From positions 33,030-78,434 of the forward strand of contig DAJC01000002.1 in assembly GCA_002498845.1 (NCBI GenBank): a stretch of 45,405 bases of DNA, read 5' to 3'. The stretch comes from Thermoplasmatales archaeon UBA509. GTDB lineage: Archaea; Thermoplasmatota; Thermoplasmata; Thermoplasmatales; Thermoplasmataceae. Below, piece after piece: positions 1 through 7,692 of this stretch. Each line of letters opens with the position of its first letter. Within the stretch, counting starts at the first letter, position 1. A program made the translations under genes and the position numbers. The notes under the pieces were generated by a model. That model was given only the letters and a program-made list of their open reading frames with translations. It was not told the origin of the DNA and searched no databases.

Positions 1-39
1 AGAAAATTTCATGAGAAAACTGGCTCGACACAATGGCAA

Positions 40-51
40 AAATTAAATAAT
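40..51 (+). promoter_or_regulatory. TATA-like box for the DUF835 gene
   Basis: The stretch aattaaataatc is centred about 28 bases before the ATG at 74, the usual archaeal TATA-to-start distance for a leaderless message. A TTG at 53 lies too close to this box to be the start if the box is used. Confidence 0.4.
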
Positions 52-73
52 CTTGAACTTTAAATCAGAGACA

Positions 74-940
74 ATGATTCTTGTATATGATGGGTCTGGC
101 AGTGAAGAGGAAATGCTCAGGGAGCTTATGGTTCCCACTGGCATGGAATTCAAGCTGCTGAAGAAACTGAGCGTCCGAGTTCTGGAGGAGGCCAGTCCCA
201 CCACTTTAATATATTTCGTAGATGGAGAAATGCCCAGTGAGGATGAAAAGTTATTCCTTACTGAAAGAAGAGAATTCCTCCTCATACTCATGTACAGGTC
301 CGTTCCCGAAGTGAATGAGCGGATAAAGTACTCATCGGAGCTTGTGCCAGTAGATCCTGACAACATTGATGAAACCAGGGATCGCCTTCGGAAAGCTCTT
401 TCCAGCCATACGGTCAGGAAGCTAAGGACAATAAATGATACCACCATATACCTGGCCAAGAACGGACTTTATCCTGGAAACACATATTTCACTAATCCAG
501 ATAACACTGGCCTTTTCACATCCATGCTCATCTCAAAGCATATTGACAGGGACAGATCACTTGTTGTTTCACGGTTCAACCTGAGAATGGAGATGCCGGA
601 AATTCTCAATGACAGAAACTTCATCTGGGTGACTGATTCAATCGGGGCTCAACGAAACCGGCCGGTGAATATCACATTCATTGTGGATACAATAATTAAG
701 AGGATAAATGAGGGTTCAACTTACCTGATTTTTATTGACATATTTGACCTGATGATAGTTTACCATTCCTTCTATGACGTGGCGCGTTCCTTTGAATTGA
801 TAAAGAGCGCGGCCATGGAAAAGGAAGTGTACCTGATACTTGTCCTGGGTGAGGAATCCATGGACCACATCCAGTTTGGACAGATCACAAGATACTGCTA
901 TGAATGGAGCCCCAGAAAGATAAACGAACTGGAGAGATGA
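74..940 (+). CDS. DUF835-domain protein with a possible receiver-like N-terminal domain
   Basis: The 288-residue product has two apparent parts. Residues 131-278 look like the archaeal DUF835 family: an opening segment NGLYPGNTYF, then alternating hydrophobic strands at 183-189 (FIWVTDS), 217-227 (YLIFIDIFDLM) and 252-263, a layout resembling a RecA/KaiC core without a P-loop. Residues 1-110 alternate strand and helix and carry DGEMP near residue 50, vaguely like a degenerate response-regulator receiver; this second call is weak. No signal peptide or membrane segment is visible, so it should be cytoplasmic. The in-frame TTG at 53 is an alternative start, but ATG 74 fits the TATA-like box better. 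Only 7 bases separate it from the KaiC-like ATPase downstream, so the two are probably cotranscribed and may work as partners. Function is unknown; DUF835 proteins are generally suspected to act in signalling. Confidence 0.75.
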   Translation: MILVYDGSGSEEEMLRELMVPTGMEFKLLKKLSVRVLEEASPTTLIYFVDGEMPSEDEKLFLTERREFLLILMYRSVPEVNERIKYSSELVPVDPDNIDETRDRLRKALSSHTVRKLRTINDTTIYLAKNGLYPGNTYFTNPDNTGLFTSMLISKHIDRDRSLVVSRFNLRMEMPEILNDRNFIWVTDSIGAQRNRPVNITFIVDTIIKRINEGSTYLIFIDIFDLMIVYHSFYDVARSFELIKSAAMEKEVYLILVLGEESMDHIQFGQITRYCYEWSPRKINELER

Positions 941-947
941 TGCATTC

Positions 948-2393
948 TTGAAAGCTAGGGAAGGACTTATTGGATTACTTGACAATTTCTTCAGCCAGAA
1001 ATTCGGAAAATCACTGGTGATCAAGGGGAAACCGGGTGCAGGTAAGACAACTTTTGCACTTGGATATCTTGAGGGTATCCTTGGAAACACTCCCGTATGC
1101 TACCTTTCGTCCAGGTTTTCCGATGATTCTCTTTTTGAATCCTTTCCCTGGCTCAAGGATGTGTCCATAAAGAACAGGGAAGGAGGTACACAGTCAGACC
1201 TCACGTCGGTCAGCACAGATTCCCTGCAGAAGCTTGAGAGAATGATAGAAGAAGGTCAGATTTCCAGTTCACTCAATAAGGGCCTGATCCTCAATATAGC
1301 CGATCTCCTGCCCGATATAAGATCCATATATGAGTTCGTGGATGCAAATTACGGGAATAATCCACTGATAGTTATAGATTCAATGGAAGCCCTGTCAGAG
1401 AAGTACGACATGAGCAGTTTGACGCTCTTTTCTGTCTTACATTCAGATCTTGTGGAAAAATCCAGAGCAAATATCATTGCAATCCTTGAAGCCAACGAGA
1501 ACCAGAAGCTGGAGTACTTTTCGGATGGCGTTGTATCAATGGACTACTATGTTGATGCAGATTTCCTTGTAAGGCGGGCCACTGTGGAGAAGCTCAGGGG
1601 AGTATCACTGGGATCCACGCCGGTCTACCTGTACACACTCAAGGATGGCAGGTTTGATCCTTTCAAGCAAAACCTCATAATATACCCTGAAACCCGTATT
1701 ACCGTTGAGGCTGGAAAACCCCACGAGGAATTTGAAGTGCCCCTTGATTCATCCGACCTCCCCAAGCTTACTCCAACCGGAGCGAAATCAATTCCCCTTG
1801 GATCTGTAATAATGTTTCACAGGAAGGATAATTCAAACGTGGTCAACGATGTTGTCAACCTTGTGAAGAACAATCTCATTAAAAATGCGATTTCTGTGGG
1901 TCGTGGTGTAATTGATGCCACGTCCAGCAGCTATGAGACTTCAAGGATACTTGTGAACGTTATGGATCCTGAAACCATGAAACATTACATAACGGCCGAG
2001 AAGTCCAAGAGGGCCAACTCGTTTGTCATAAATCTTGAGGGGGAGAGCATTGTGGAGGATTTCCCCAACGACGTCATAGATTTCTTCATGTCATCATCAT
2101 CCAGGCCAAACCTCTATTTCTTTTCCACGGATTTCCTGATGTTTACGTACGGCCCAGACTTCTTCGGCGACCTGGTGAACCTCATAAACGGCATAAGACC
2201 CACCGGAGCAACCATAATAATAGCAGATGACGAGTATTACGGAAAAATTAGCCATTACTCAAATCTTGCCATCCATTTCAAGGAAGTCAGTGGCTACGCG
2301 TTGATGAATTCTGCCCCCAGGATATCTTACGCTGCCATTCCTGAATATGACAAATCGCACTGGCCGGACATTAAACTTTTTGACATTGTGTGA
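948..2393 (+). CDS. KaiC/RecA-like P-loop ATPase with a second, P-loop-less half
   Basis: The 481-residue protein begins with a RecA-superfamily ATPase domain. Walker A is GKPGAGKTT at residues 27-35, and Walker B is LIVID at 140-144 followed by SMEAL, as in KaiC and RadA-like proteins. Residues about 270-481 repeat a strand-helix pattern (GSVIMFH, FVINLEG, LYFFSTDFL, ATIIIADDE) but have no Walker A, suggesting a degenerate second RecA lobe. Archaeal homologues of this kind are sometimes labelled gas-vesicle GvpD-like because of the shared P-loop; no other gas-vesicle gene is present here, so I do not use that name. The start is TTG, chosen because the frame opens just after the preceding gene and GGAGAG lies about 12-17 bases upstream. 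It follows the DUF835 gene and is probably expressed with it. The target is unknown. Confidence 0.8.
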   Translation: MKAREGLIGLLDNFFSQKFGKSLVIKGKPGAGKTTFALGYLEGILGNTPVCYLSSRFSDDSLFESFPWLKDVSIKNREGGTQSDLTSVSTDSLQKLERMIEEGQISSSLNKGLILNIADLLPDIRSIYEFVDANYGNNPLIVIDSMEALSEKYDMSSLTLFSVLHSDLVEKSRANIIAILEANENQKLEYFSDGVVSMDYYVDADFLVRRATVEKLRGVSLGSTPVYLYTLKDGRFDPFKQNLIIYPETRITVEAGKPHEEFEVPLDSSDLPKLTPTGAKSIPLGSVIMFHRKDNSNVVNDVVNLVKNNLIKNAISVGRGVIDATSSSYETSRILVNVMDPETMKHYITAEKSKRANSFVINLEGESIVEDFPNDVIDFFMSSSSRPNLYFFSTDFLMFTYGPDFFGDLVNLINGIRPTGATIIIADDEYYGKISHYSNLAIHFKEVSGYALMNSAPRISYAAIPEYDKSHWPDIKLFDIV

Positions 2394-2415
2394 AGGCAAA
2401 GGGAGAACGTTTTTC

Positions 2416-2808
2416 CTATTCTTCCCGTATGGCAGTGATTGCTATTTCCCTGATTTCAACATAATGCTTTGAAACATCGAATGAAGCATCGTCCAGCGTG
2501 CATATTGCAAGATCTCTCAGAACTGAGTACGAAATGTCCAGGAGCCTTCTTATTGATTCGTGCAGGAATTCTGTTTTAGCCTTTGCTATTACTGCAATCC
2601 GGTTTCCACTAATCTCGAAGCTTATTGTTGGTTCCCCGGAGAAGCAGACATTTTCTTTTGATGAGAGAGCCTGAAGCCGGACCATGGCAAAGCAGTCGTT
2701 TTCTTTCCCAGCACCTTCTATGAGCTTGCCAACCTTCTCGGACGGCAGCACAAGAGTTCCCGATGACTGTAACTGATACAATGATCTCAATAGGATAACG
2801 TTATGCAT
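2416..2808 (-). CDS. Hypothetical protein, 130 aa
   Basis: I do not recognise this family. The 130-residue product is soluble, with no membrane segment or signal peptide, and shows strands in the middle (TISFEISGNRIAVIAKAK) followed by a helix (LHESIRRLLDISYSVLRDL). Its three cysteines are scattered and form no metal-binding pattern. It converges on the KaiC-like gene with a 22-base gap and stands alone on its strand. Codon use (ATA, AGG) resembles its neighbours, which supports it being a native gene. It could be a small ligand-binding or regulatory protein, but nothing in the sequence decides this. Confidence 0.6.
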   Translation of the reverse strand: MHNVILLRSLYQLQSSGTLVLPSEKVGKLIEGAGKENDCFAMVRLQALSSKENVCFSGEPTISFEISGNRIAVIAKAKTEFLHESIRRLLDISYSVLRDLAICTLDDASFDVSKHYVEIREIAITAIREE

Positions 2809-3127
2809 ATCAAAAATCTGTTTGATCCCTCAGGCAAACTCTTGGTATTAAACAGTTAAAAGAAGGCCATACTTTGGAAATGATTCGGAACCTTATTCCA
2901 GCAGGAGTATTCCTGTTGACTCTGTCTCAATACATCCGCATGCTCTTCTAACCCTGTGGCGAAGACTTCACGGGCCTGAGTTTCCCCATGGGATGCCCAC
3001 CATGGGTCAGTATGCTGGCCGGGCATTGTGCGGATTGCCACCTAAACAGAGGACTCTTTTCCATGTCATCCCTTGGGAGGTGAATGCGTGCTCACAGATG
3101 TTAAATCTCAGCCTGCAATGACCATCC
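2809..3127. other. 319-base intergenic stretch without a recognised gene
   Basis: I see no supported gene here. The middle is GC-richer than typical intergenic DNA in this window and holds CCATGGG twice, at 2986-2992 and 3000-3006, 7 bases apart; the first copy lies inside the palindrome CCCATGGG. An open frame on the minus strand at 2856-3041 would encode 61 residues, but its arginine codons (CGC, CGT) are unlike the neighbours and it has no ribosome site. I looked for SRP RNA and RNase P RNA core motifs and did not find them. Confidence 0.5.
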
Positions 3128-4087
3128 ATGTTTCCTGTATCAAGACCCAGAAGATTGCGATCTTCGCAGAATATACGTGATCTCGTTGCAGAGAGTGCCA
3201 TCAAGCCTGAAAAACTCATAATGCCTGTATTTGTGGATGAGGGGGCAAAGAAAGCAGTTCCCATCAGGTCCATGCCAGGCATATACCGCTACCCACTGTC
3301 AGAACTTGAAGACCACCTGATCTCCCTTCAGAGTTCCGGAGTCAGGAGCATACTGCTCTTTGGAATTCCAGTAAACAAGGATGATGTGGGCAGTTCTGCT
3401 TATGATGAGAACGGCATTGTCCAGAAAGCCATAGGCATCAGCAAGGAAAGAACTGATCTAATCACCATTGCCGATCTGTGCATGTGTGAATACACCAGTC
3501 ATGGTCATTGCGGAATACTCAGAGGCGATTATGTGGACAATGATGCCACATTGGATTCCTATGGCAAAATAGCAAAGACCTATGCCGAGGCTGGTGTCGA
3601 CCTCATAGCACCAAGCGGCATGATGGATGGCCAGGTAGGCAGGATAAGAAAGACTCTGGATGATGCCGGATACTCGAAAATCCCAATAATGGCATACAGC
3701 GCAAAATATGCCTCGTCTCTCTACGGGCCATTTCGTGAGGCTGCGGAATCGACCCCCAGCTTCGGTGACCGCAGGAGCTACCAGATGGATCCCCGGAACT
3801 CAAGGGAGGCAATGAGGGAGATTGATCTGGATGTGAAGGAGGGCGCCGACATAATCATGGTTAAACCTGCCCTCTTCTACCTTGATGTAATAAGAGGCGT
3901 GAGGCGAAAATATTCACTGCCCCTGGCTGCATACAGTGTCAGCGGCGAATACACAATGATCAGGAATGCGGTGGATGCAGGTTATCTCTCTGCAAATGCC
4001 ATAGAAGAGGCCGTAGGATCCATCTTTAGGGCAGGAGCCGACATGGTCATAACATACTTTGCACAGTATCTGACGGAAAAATTGTGA
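3128..4087 (+). CDS. hemB: Delta-aminolevulinic acid dehydratase (porphobilinogen synthase)
   Basis: This enzyme condenses two 5-aminolevulinate molecules to porphobilinogen, the first common pyrrole of haem and other tetrapyrroles, in the cytoplasm. The 319-residue length is normal for the family. The metal site is seen as C118, C120 and C128 in DLCMCEYTSHGHCG, the zinc-type cysteine triad. The two Schiff-base lysines are present: K193 in AYSAKYASS and K246 in IMVKPALFY. The N-terminal RPRRLR and the PVFVDEG strand are also typical. The ATG at 3128 gives the expected N-terminus. No other haem-pathway gene lies nearby, so it appears to be transcribed alone. The call is secure. Confidence 0.98.
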   Translation: MFPVSRPRRLRSSQNIRDLVAESAIKPEKLIMPVFVDEGAKKAVPIRSMPGIYRYPLSELEDHLISLQSSGVRSILLFGIPVNKDDVGSSAYDENGIVQKAIGISKERTDLITIADLCMCEYTSHGHCGILRGDYVDNDATLDSYGKIAKTYAEAGVDLIAPSGMMDGQVGRIRKTLDDAGYSKIPIMAYSAKYASSLYGPFREAAESTPSFGDRRSYQMDPRNSREAMREIDLDVKEGADIIMVKPALFYLDVIRGVRRKYSLPLAAYSVSGEYTMIRNAVDAGYLSANAIEEAVGSIFRAGADMVITYFAQYLTEKL

Positions 4088-4105
4088 GATTGCACCAGTC
4101 GCCGA

Positions 4106-4140
4106 TTTAATATATCAAAAAACAATAACTATTTGGTGAT
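4106..4140 (+). promoter_or_regulatory. TATA box and ribosome site of the peroxiredoxin gene
   Basis: TTTAATATA at 4106-4114 is a good archaeal TATA box. Transcription would start near 4136, close to a GGTGAT ribosome-binding site at 4135-4140 that precedes the ATG at 4147. The exact transcript start, and so whether the ribosome site is used, cannot be told from sequence. Confidence 0.5.
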
Positions 4141-4146
4141 AAAAAA

Positions 4147-4761
4147 ATGGCAGTAACATTAGGACAGAAAGCACCGGATTTCACAGTAAACTCAACGCAG
4201 GGTCCAATAACCCTATCAAATTTCAAGGGAAAATGGGTATTGCTTTTCTCGCATCCTGCAGACTTCACGCCTGTATGCACAACAGAATTCATGGCATTTT
4301 CAGAATCCTATGACGAGTTCAAGAAACTTGGAGTGGAACTCATAGGGCTCAGTGTGGACAGCATATATTCCCATATAGCCTGGCTCAAGGATATAAAGGA
4401 CAGGTATGGGATTGAAGTTCCGTTCCCTGTTCTTGCAGATCTTGAGAGAGAGGTTGCAACCCAGTATAATCTGCTCGACCCTAAGGTGGGCACAACAGTA
4501 AGGGGAGTTTTCATAATAGATCCCAACCAGACTGTAAGGTGGATGATATACTATCCTGCTGAAACCGGAAGGAATATCAGAGAAATCATACGTGTCATAA
4601 AAGCCCTTCAGTTCAACTGGGACAAGAAACTGGCCACGCCTGCCAACTGGGAACCAGGCAAAGAGGGGATTGCCTCAGCTCCAAGCACACTCAAGGATGC
4701 TCTTGCAAGAGAAAAGGAAGAGGGTGCAGAACGCTGGTACCTTAAGAGAGTCAAAGCGTGA
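4147..4761 (+). CDS. 1-Cys peroxiredoxin (Prx6 subfamily)
   Basis: This is a thiol peroxidase that reduces hydrogen and organic peroxides in the cytoplasm. The catalytic site is PADFTPVCTTE, with the peroxidatic cysteine C44, and the conserved active-site arginine is R119 in TTVRGVF. C44 is the only cysteine in the 204 residues, so the recycling thiol must come from another protein. The long C-terminal part (ATPANWEPGKEG onward) is the dimerisation arm typical of archaeal Prx6-type enzymes. The start is ATG after GGTGAT. A small unknown gene follows 19 bases later and may share the message. In an acid-living, oxygen-exposed archaeon it fits with the rubrerythrin locus as peroxide defence. Confidence 0.95.
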   Translation: MAVTLGQKAPDFTVNSTQGPITLSNFKGKWVLLFSHPADFTPVCTTEFMAFSESYDEFKKLGVELIGLSVDSIYSHIAWLKDIKDRYGIEVPFPVLADLEREVATQYNLLDPKVGTTVRGVFIIDPNQTVRWMIYYPAETGRNIREIIRVIKALQFNWDKKLATPANWEPGKEGIASAPSTLKDALAREKEEGAERWYLKRVKA

Positions 4762-4780
4762 TATTTTGACTCTATGTGCC

Positions 4781-5104
4781 ATGTACAACATTACCGTGGG
4801 GGACAGGCACCCCGCAGTAATTTGTGTTGATCTCTCAAATGTCAGACAATCACTTCTTGCCCTTGCAGATGTGCTCTCCAGTGATTATGTGGAGGAAGGC
4901 CTGCAGGAGTTCATTGAGGAATTCTCCAGAACGGATGAGGTCATGCCGGAGGACAAGACAGTGGGGTTTGTGGTTGTTAACTCCACGAAACGGGTTCTGT
5001 CATTGTCCTTTGCTTCCATTCCAGAGGATCTCGCGCATAATCTAAAGGCAGATGCCGATTCCTTCAGGAAAATAGGCTACGATGTCCAGCTGGACATTGA
5101 ATGA
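4781..5104 (+). CDS. Hypothetical protein, 107 aa
   Basis: This small soluble protein belongs to no family I recognise. It has an alternating strand-helix layout: a first strand HPAVICVDLS, a central helix EEGLQEFIEEFSRT, and strands KTVGFVVVNS and KRVLSLSFASI. The frame extends upstream into the peroxiredoxin gene, but ATG 4781 is the first sensible start after that stop; TTG 4766 is an alternative. No clear ribosome site precedes either. It lies 19 bases after the peroxiredoxin gene on the same strand, so cotranscription is likely, but that alone does not show a role in peroxide defence. Confidence 0.6.
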   Translation: MYNITVGDRHPAVICVDLSNVRQSLLALADVLSSDYVEEGLQEFIEEFSRTDEVMPEDKTVGFVVVNSTKRVLSLSFASIPEDLAHNLKADADSFRKIGYDVQLDIE

Positions 5105-5144
5105 GAACTACCTGCGCACCTGTCACACTTCCTTCCATAAAAGG

Positions 5145-5152
5145 TTAAATAA
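5145..5152 (+). promoter_or_regulatory. TATA box deciding the tatA start
   Basis: TTAAATAA is centred about 25 bases before ATG 5173. If it is the promoter, transcription begins at or beside that ATG and the message is leaderless. The upstream TTG at 5158 would then lie outside the transcript. Confidence 0.5.
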
Positions 5153-5172
5153 GCAGGTTGAATTACATTTGT

Positions 5173-5478
5173 ATGTTTGATTCACCCATAGAGTGGTTGA
5201 TCGTTGTGGCGGTTATACTCCTGCTTTTTGGTAGCACCAAGAAGATCCCGGAATTTGCCAGGAACCTTGGAAAAGCGACAGGCGAATTCAAGCGCGGGCA
5301 GATGGAGCTTGAGAATGAAATCAAGAAAGCCATGAATCCGGCGCCGGCAGCTGCTGATGCCAACAAAGCCATAGATTATACCGAGATAGCACGCAACCTC
5401 GGAATCGATCCTGCAAACAAGACCCACGAACAGCTCACAAAGGAAATCGCTGAGAAACTGAAGCTCAATGATCAATGA
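5173..5478 (+). CDS. tatA: Sec-independent translocase subunit TatA
   Basis: TatA forms the pore-like part of the twin-arginine pathway, which exports folded proteins. The 101-residue product has the classic layout: a short outside N-terminus, one membrane helix (IEWLIVVAVILLLFG), the hinge with conserved F/P region (STKKIPEFARNLGKATGEFKRG), an amphipathic helix, and a polar C-terminal tail with an Ala/Pro linker. I chose ATG 5173 over TTG 5158 because of TATA spacing. Its last codons overlap the start of tatC by 4 bases (ATGA), a sign of translational coupling. Confidence 0.93.
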   Translation: MFDSPIEWLIVVAVILLLFGSTKKIPEFARNLGKATGEFKRGQMELENEIKKAMNPAPAAADANKAIDYTEIARNLGIDPANKTHEQLTKEIAEKLKLNDQ

Positions 5479-6302
5479 CAGACGAAGAATTCCTGCCAAT
5501 TATCTTTAAGAATATAGATGAGTTGCGTTTTCGCCTAGTCCGTATTCTTGAAGTGTTTGGATTCTTCTTCATATTCTTCCTGATTTTTTCCATAACCAGG
5601 GTGACATTATTTGGTGTGTCGTTCCCATTCATCACGTTCGATGTTTACCATAATATTCCTGCCCAGTTCCTGAAACTTCTGGAAGCACACATAATACCCA
5701 GCGGGACTCAGCTGCTTGTATTGAAGCCGACAGACGGGGTCTCAGCAAACATATACACAGCGCTGTTCCTTTCCCTCATATTCGCCATGCCCAATATCGT
5801 ATATCAGATAGGCAAGTTCATCGGCCCTGCACTTAAGAAGAGCGAGAAGGAACTCATAAGAGTCATAACTGTGCCAGCAAGCCTTCTATTTGCAGCAGGC
5901 GCATTCATGGGCCTCTGGTTCGTAGCTCCGGAACTCTTCACCATATTTCACAATTTCAATATTGGTCTTGGAGCCGAATCCACCATGGGAGTAATGAGCT
6001 TCGTATCTTTCCTTCTTCTGTATGTGGTGAGCTTTGGGGTAGCGTTTGAGATTCCAGTGTTCATGTATGGGCTTACAAGATCAGGCATGGTTCAGGCCGA
6101 AACCTGGTACAAGTACTGGAGGTACGCAATCGTTGGATCATTGATTTTCGGAATGATCTTCTCCCCTGGTGTGCTTGGGTTCACAATGATGGTGATGTCA
6201 CTTCCCATGATTGCACTGTATTTTGCAGGTGCCTATTTCGCCATGAGGTACCAGAAAAAATACGGCCAGAAGGAATCAAATACTGTTACGGAAGCGCTCT
6301 AA
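5475..6302 (+). CDS. tatC: Sec-independent translocase subunit TatC
   Basis: TatC is the membrane receptor that recognises twin-arginine signal peptides and recruits TatA. The 275-residue length and six hydrophobic segments fit the family. Landmarks are the N-terminal ELRFRLVRI helix start, the second-loop FVAPELFTIFHNF region, the VSFGVAFEIPVFMYGL segment characteristic of TatC, and a last helix pair ending in a basic tail. It is coupled to tatA. Its last 27 bases overlap the 3' end of the convergent crotonase gene at 6276-6302, an unusually long tail-to-tail overlap. Confidence 0.97.
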   Translation: MTDEEFLPIIFKNIDELRFRLVRILEVFGFFFIFFLIFSITRVTLFGVSFPFITFDVYHNIPAQFLKLLEAHIIPSGTQLLVLKPTDGVSANIYTALFLSLIFAMPNIVYQIGKFIGPALKKSEKELIRVITVPASLLFAAGAFMGLWFVAPELFTIFHNFNIGLGAESTMGVMSFVSFLLLYVVSFGVAFEIPVFMYGLTRSGMVQAETWYKYWRYAIVGSLIFGMIFSPGVLGFTMMVMSLPMIALYFAGAYFAMRYQKKYGQKESNTVTEAL

Positions 6303-7013
6303 TTCAGTCATGGTCAGGCAGCTGGGTGAATAGATCCTGAAGAATAGTGAATCTATTGCTTGCCTGTACTGGCCTACGCGCTCCGCTGGCTTAAGCATGC
6401 TCACAAGCCTTGTCTCCATCTTCCTGCAGTAATTTTCTGCATCTCTGATGAAATTCCTGGAATCTAAGATTGCTGTTATCATTCCGAACGACTGAGCCTC
6501 CTGGATTCCAAATATTGCTCCTGATTTAACTGCGGCAAAGAGCCCCCCGGGATACTTGTCAGGTATTTCAGGAACAAAACCCGTGAGCGAAGGGATTCCG
6601 AACTTAATTTCTGGCATTCCGAAGTGCGATCTCCCGGTGCTGATTATAAAATCAGAACACAATGCGATCTCCAGCCCCAGGCCAAGAGCATAGCCGTTTA
6701 TGGCGGATATGACAGGCCGATCATTCCTCAGTATTATCCTTGCGATTGAAGTTCCAAGTGAATAGGCTTCCTCCAGATGCATCTTATCGGAGATCTTGGT
6801 GCAGGATGCTGAATAGCCAACAGAAAATGCCCTTTCACCACTTCCTGTGATCATTATGGGATTGCTGTTTCCTGAAAGTGCTTCGGTCAGCGCCATCAGC
6901 ATATCCCTGAGACCTTCGTTGGTGAGGCTGTTGTTCACCCCGTTTGAAATTGTGACAACATTGAGATCATCCTCCTTCTTCAAATTCACAAGTGGGACTC
7001 TCTCCAGAGACAT
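6276..7013 (-). CDS. Enoyl-CoA hydratase/isomerase (crotonase) family protein
   Basis: The fold and active site match crotonases, which act on acyl-CoA thioesters, for example hydrating enoyl-CoA in beta-oxidation. The 245 residues are only slightly shorter than usual. The oxyanion-hole strand is ERAFSVG (60-66) and the second oxyanion segment is NGYALGLGLEIALCSD. Both acidic residues used by enoyl-CoA hydratase are kept, at E115 (GLGLEIA) and E135 (FGMPEIKFG). The C-terminal part is divergent and lacks clear hallmarks of a specific substrate class. It is a single-gene unit converging on tatC. An acyl-CoA dehydrogenase occurs at 21387-22529, but the substrate cannot be named. Confidence 0.85.
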   Translation of the reverse strand: MSLERVPLVNLKKEDDLNVVTISNGVNNSLTNEGLRDMLMALTEALSGNSNPIMITGSGERAFSVGYSASCTKISDKMHLEEAYSLGTSIARIILRNDRPVISAINGYALGLGLEIALCSDFIISTGRSHFGMPEIKFGIPSLTGFVPEIPDKYPGGLFAAVKSGAIFGIQEAQSFGMITAILDSRNFIRDAENYCRKMETRLVSMLKPAERVGQYRQAIDSLFFRIYSPSCLTMTELERFRNSI

Positions 7014-7070
7014 GAATGCAAATATGCAGGACTTGATTTAAAAATTGACCTCACATGTAGCGAAATTTCT

Positions 7071-7325
7071 TCAATACATTGTGAGATTATACTTCCTGTC
7101 CATAGCCTGGTAATCTTCCAGGGATTTGATTTTCAGAAGATCTGTGAGTGTTTGCATGGCCCTGGAGTAACTGTCGTCGTAAATCTCCCTTCCAAGGATC
7201 AGGCGTTTCTGCACTGGATCATACATGACCTGTTCACCGTGCTTCTTAAGGCAGTGGATGCATTCCGCTGCAGACTCCTCGTTCTCCTCAATGTGGGAAA
7301 AGCAATCGTCAAACCTTGCAGTCAT
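7071..7325 (-). CDS. Hypothetical protein, 84 aa, last gene of the nuo operon
   Basis: I do not recognise the family. This small soluble protein carries C8, H11, C22 and C25 (CFSH and CIHC), a spacing that could bind a metal, followed by KKHGEQVMYDPVQKRLILG and a helical C-terminus. It overlaps the preceding gene by 4 bases (ATGA), so it is translationally coupled to it and thus to the nuo operon. It is not a known core complex I subunit. It could be an accessory or assembly factor, or merely a passenger; position is the only argument. Confidence 0.65.
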   Translation of the reverse strand: MTARFDDCFSHIEENEESAAECIHCLKKHGEQVMYDPVQKRLILGREIYDDSYSRAMQTLTDLLKIKSLEDYQAMDRKYNLTMY

Positions 7326-7687
7326 AGATCATCGCACCTCTTCATGTCAAATTCGGGATACCTTACATTGTACCGATCAATGGAAAGCTGCAGCAGGTAG
7401 AACAGCGAAGGCAGATAACCATGTTCACCTGTGTGCCTTTCCAGAAGGTTTTCAAGGCCATGGATTCCTCCGCTAATGGATTTGAACTGCTCCAATGTTA
7501 TACGGGATCTGAGGAGGCTGTCAAGAGCATTCAGAAACTCCAGGTATTCCTGCAGTTCCGGTCTGCTTCTCCGCTTCAGGATAATTCCAAGATTCTTTAT
7601 GCGCCTCTGGATCACCTTCTCCGCATCTCCGATATCTCCGTATATTATTGCACTCTTGATTATTTCCATATCGCTGTCTATGGACAT
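7322..7687 (-). CDS. Hypothetical helical protein, 121 aa, follows nuoN
   Basis: The product is soluble and apparently almost all helical: DAEKVIQRRIKNLGIILKRR, then ELQEYLEFLNALDSLLRSR and LPSLFYLLQLSIDRYNV. It contains no family I can name. I placed the start at ATG 7687 because GGTGATTAAA precedes it and it lies 5 bases after the nuoN stop; the frame also runs further upstream inside nuoN, but without a better start. It is coupled to the next small gene by a 4-base overlap. As part of the nuo transcript it may serve complex I assembly or regulation, which is inference from position only. Confidence 0.65.
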   Translation of the reverse strand: MSIDSDMEIIKSAIIYGDIGDAEKVIQRRIKNLGIILKRRSRPELQEYLEFLNALDSLLRSRITLEQFKSISGGIHGLENLLERHTGEHGYLPSLFYLLQLSIDRYNVRYPEFDMKRCDDL

Positions 7688-7692
7688 TTTAA

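Noticed and set aside
2..46. Short open stretch at the left edge ending in TAA, possibly the end of an upstream gene
   Set aside because: Only about 14 codons are visible, and no family or signal supports it; it may be chance.
948..2393. Label as gas-vesicle protein GvpD
   Set aside because: The similarity rests on the P-loop domain; no gvp structural gene is present in the window.
2856..3041. 61-residue minus-strand reading frame in the gap before hemB
   Set aside because: It has no ribosome site or TATA box, its arginine codons differ from the neighbours, and I recognise no family.
5182..5499. 105-residue frame antisense to tatA
   Set aside because: It lies wholly opposite tatA and the tatC start, and has no signals of its own.
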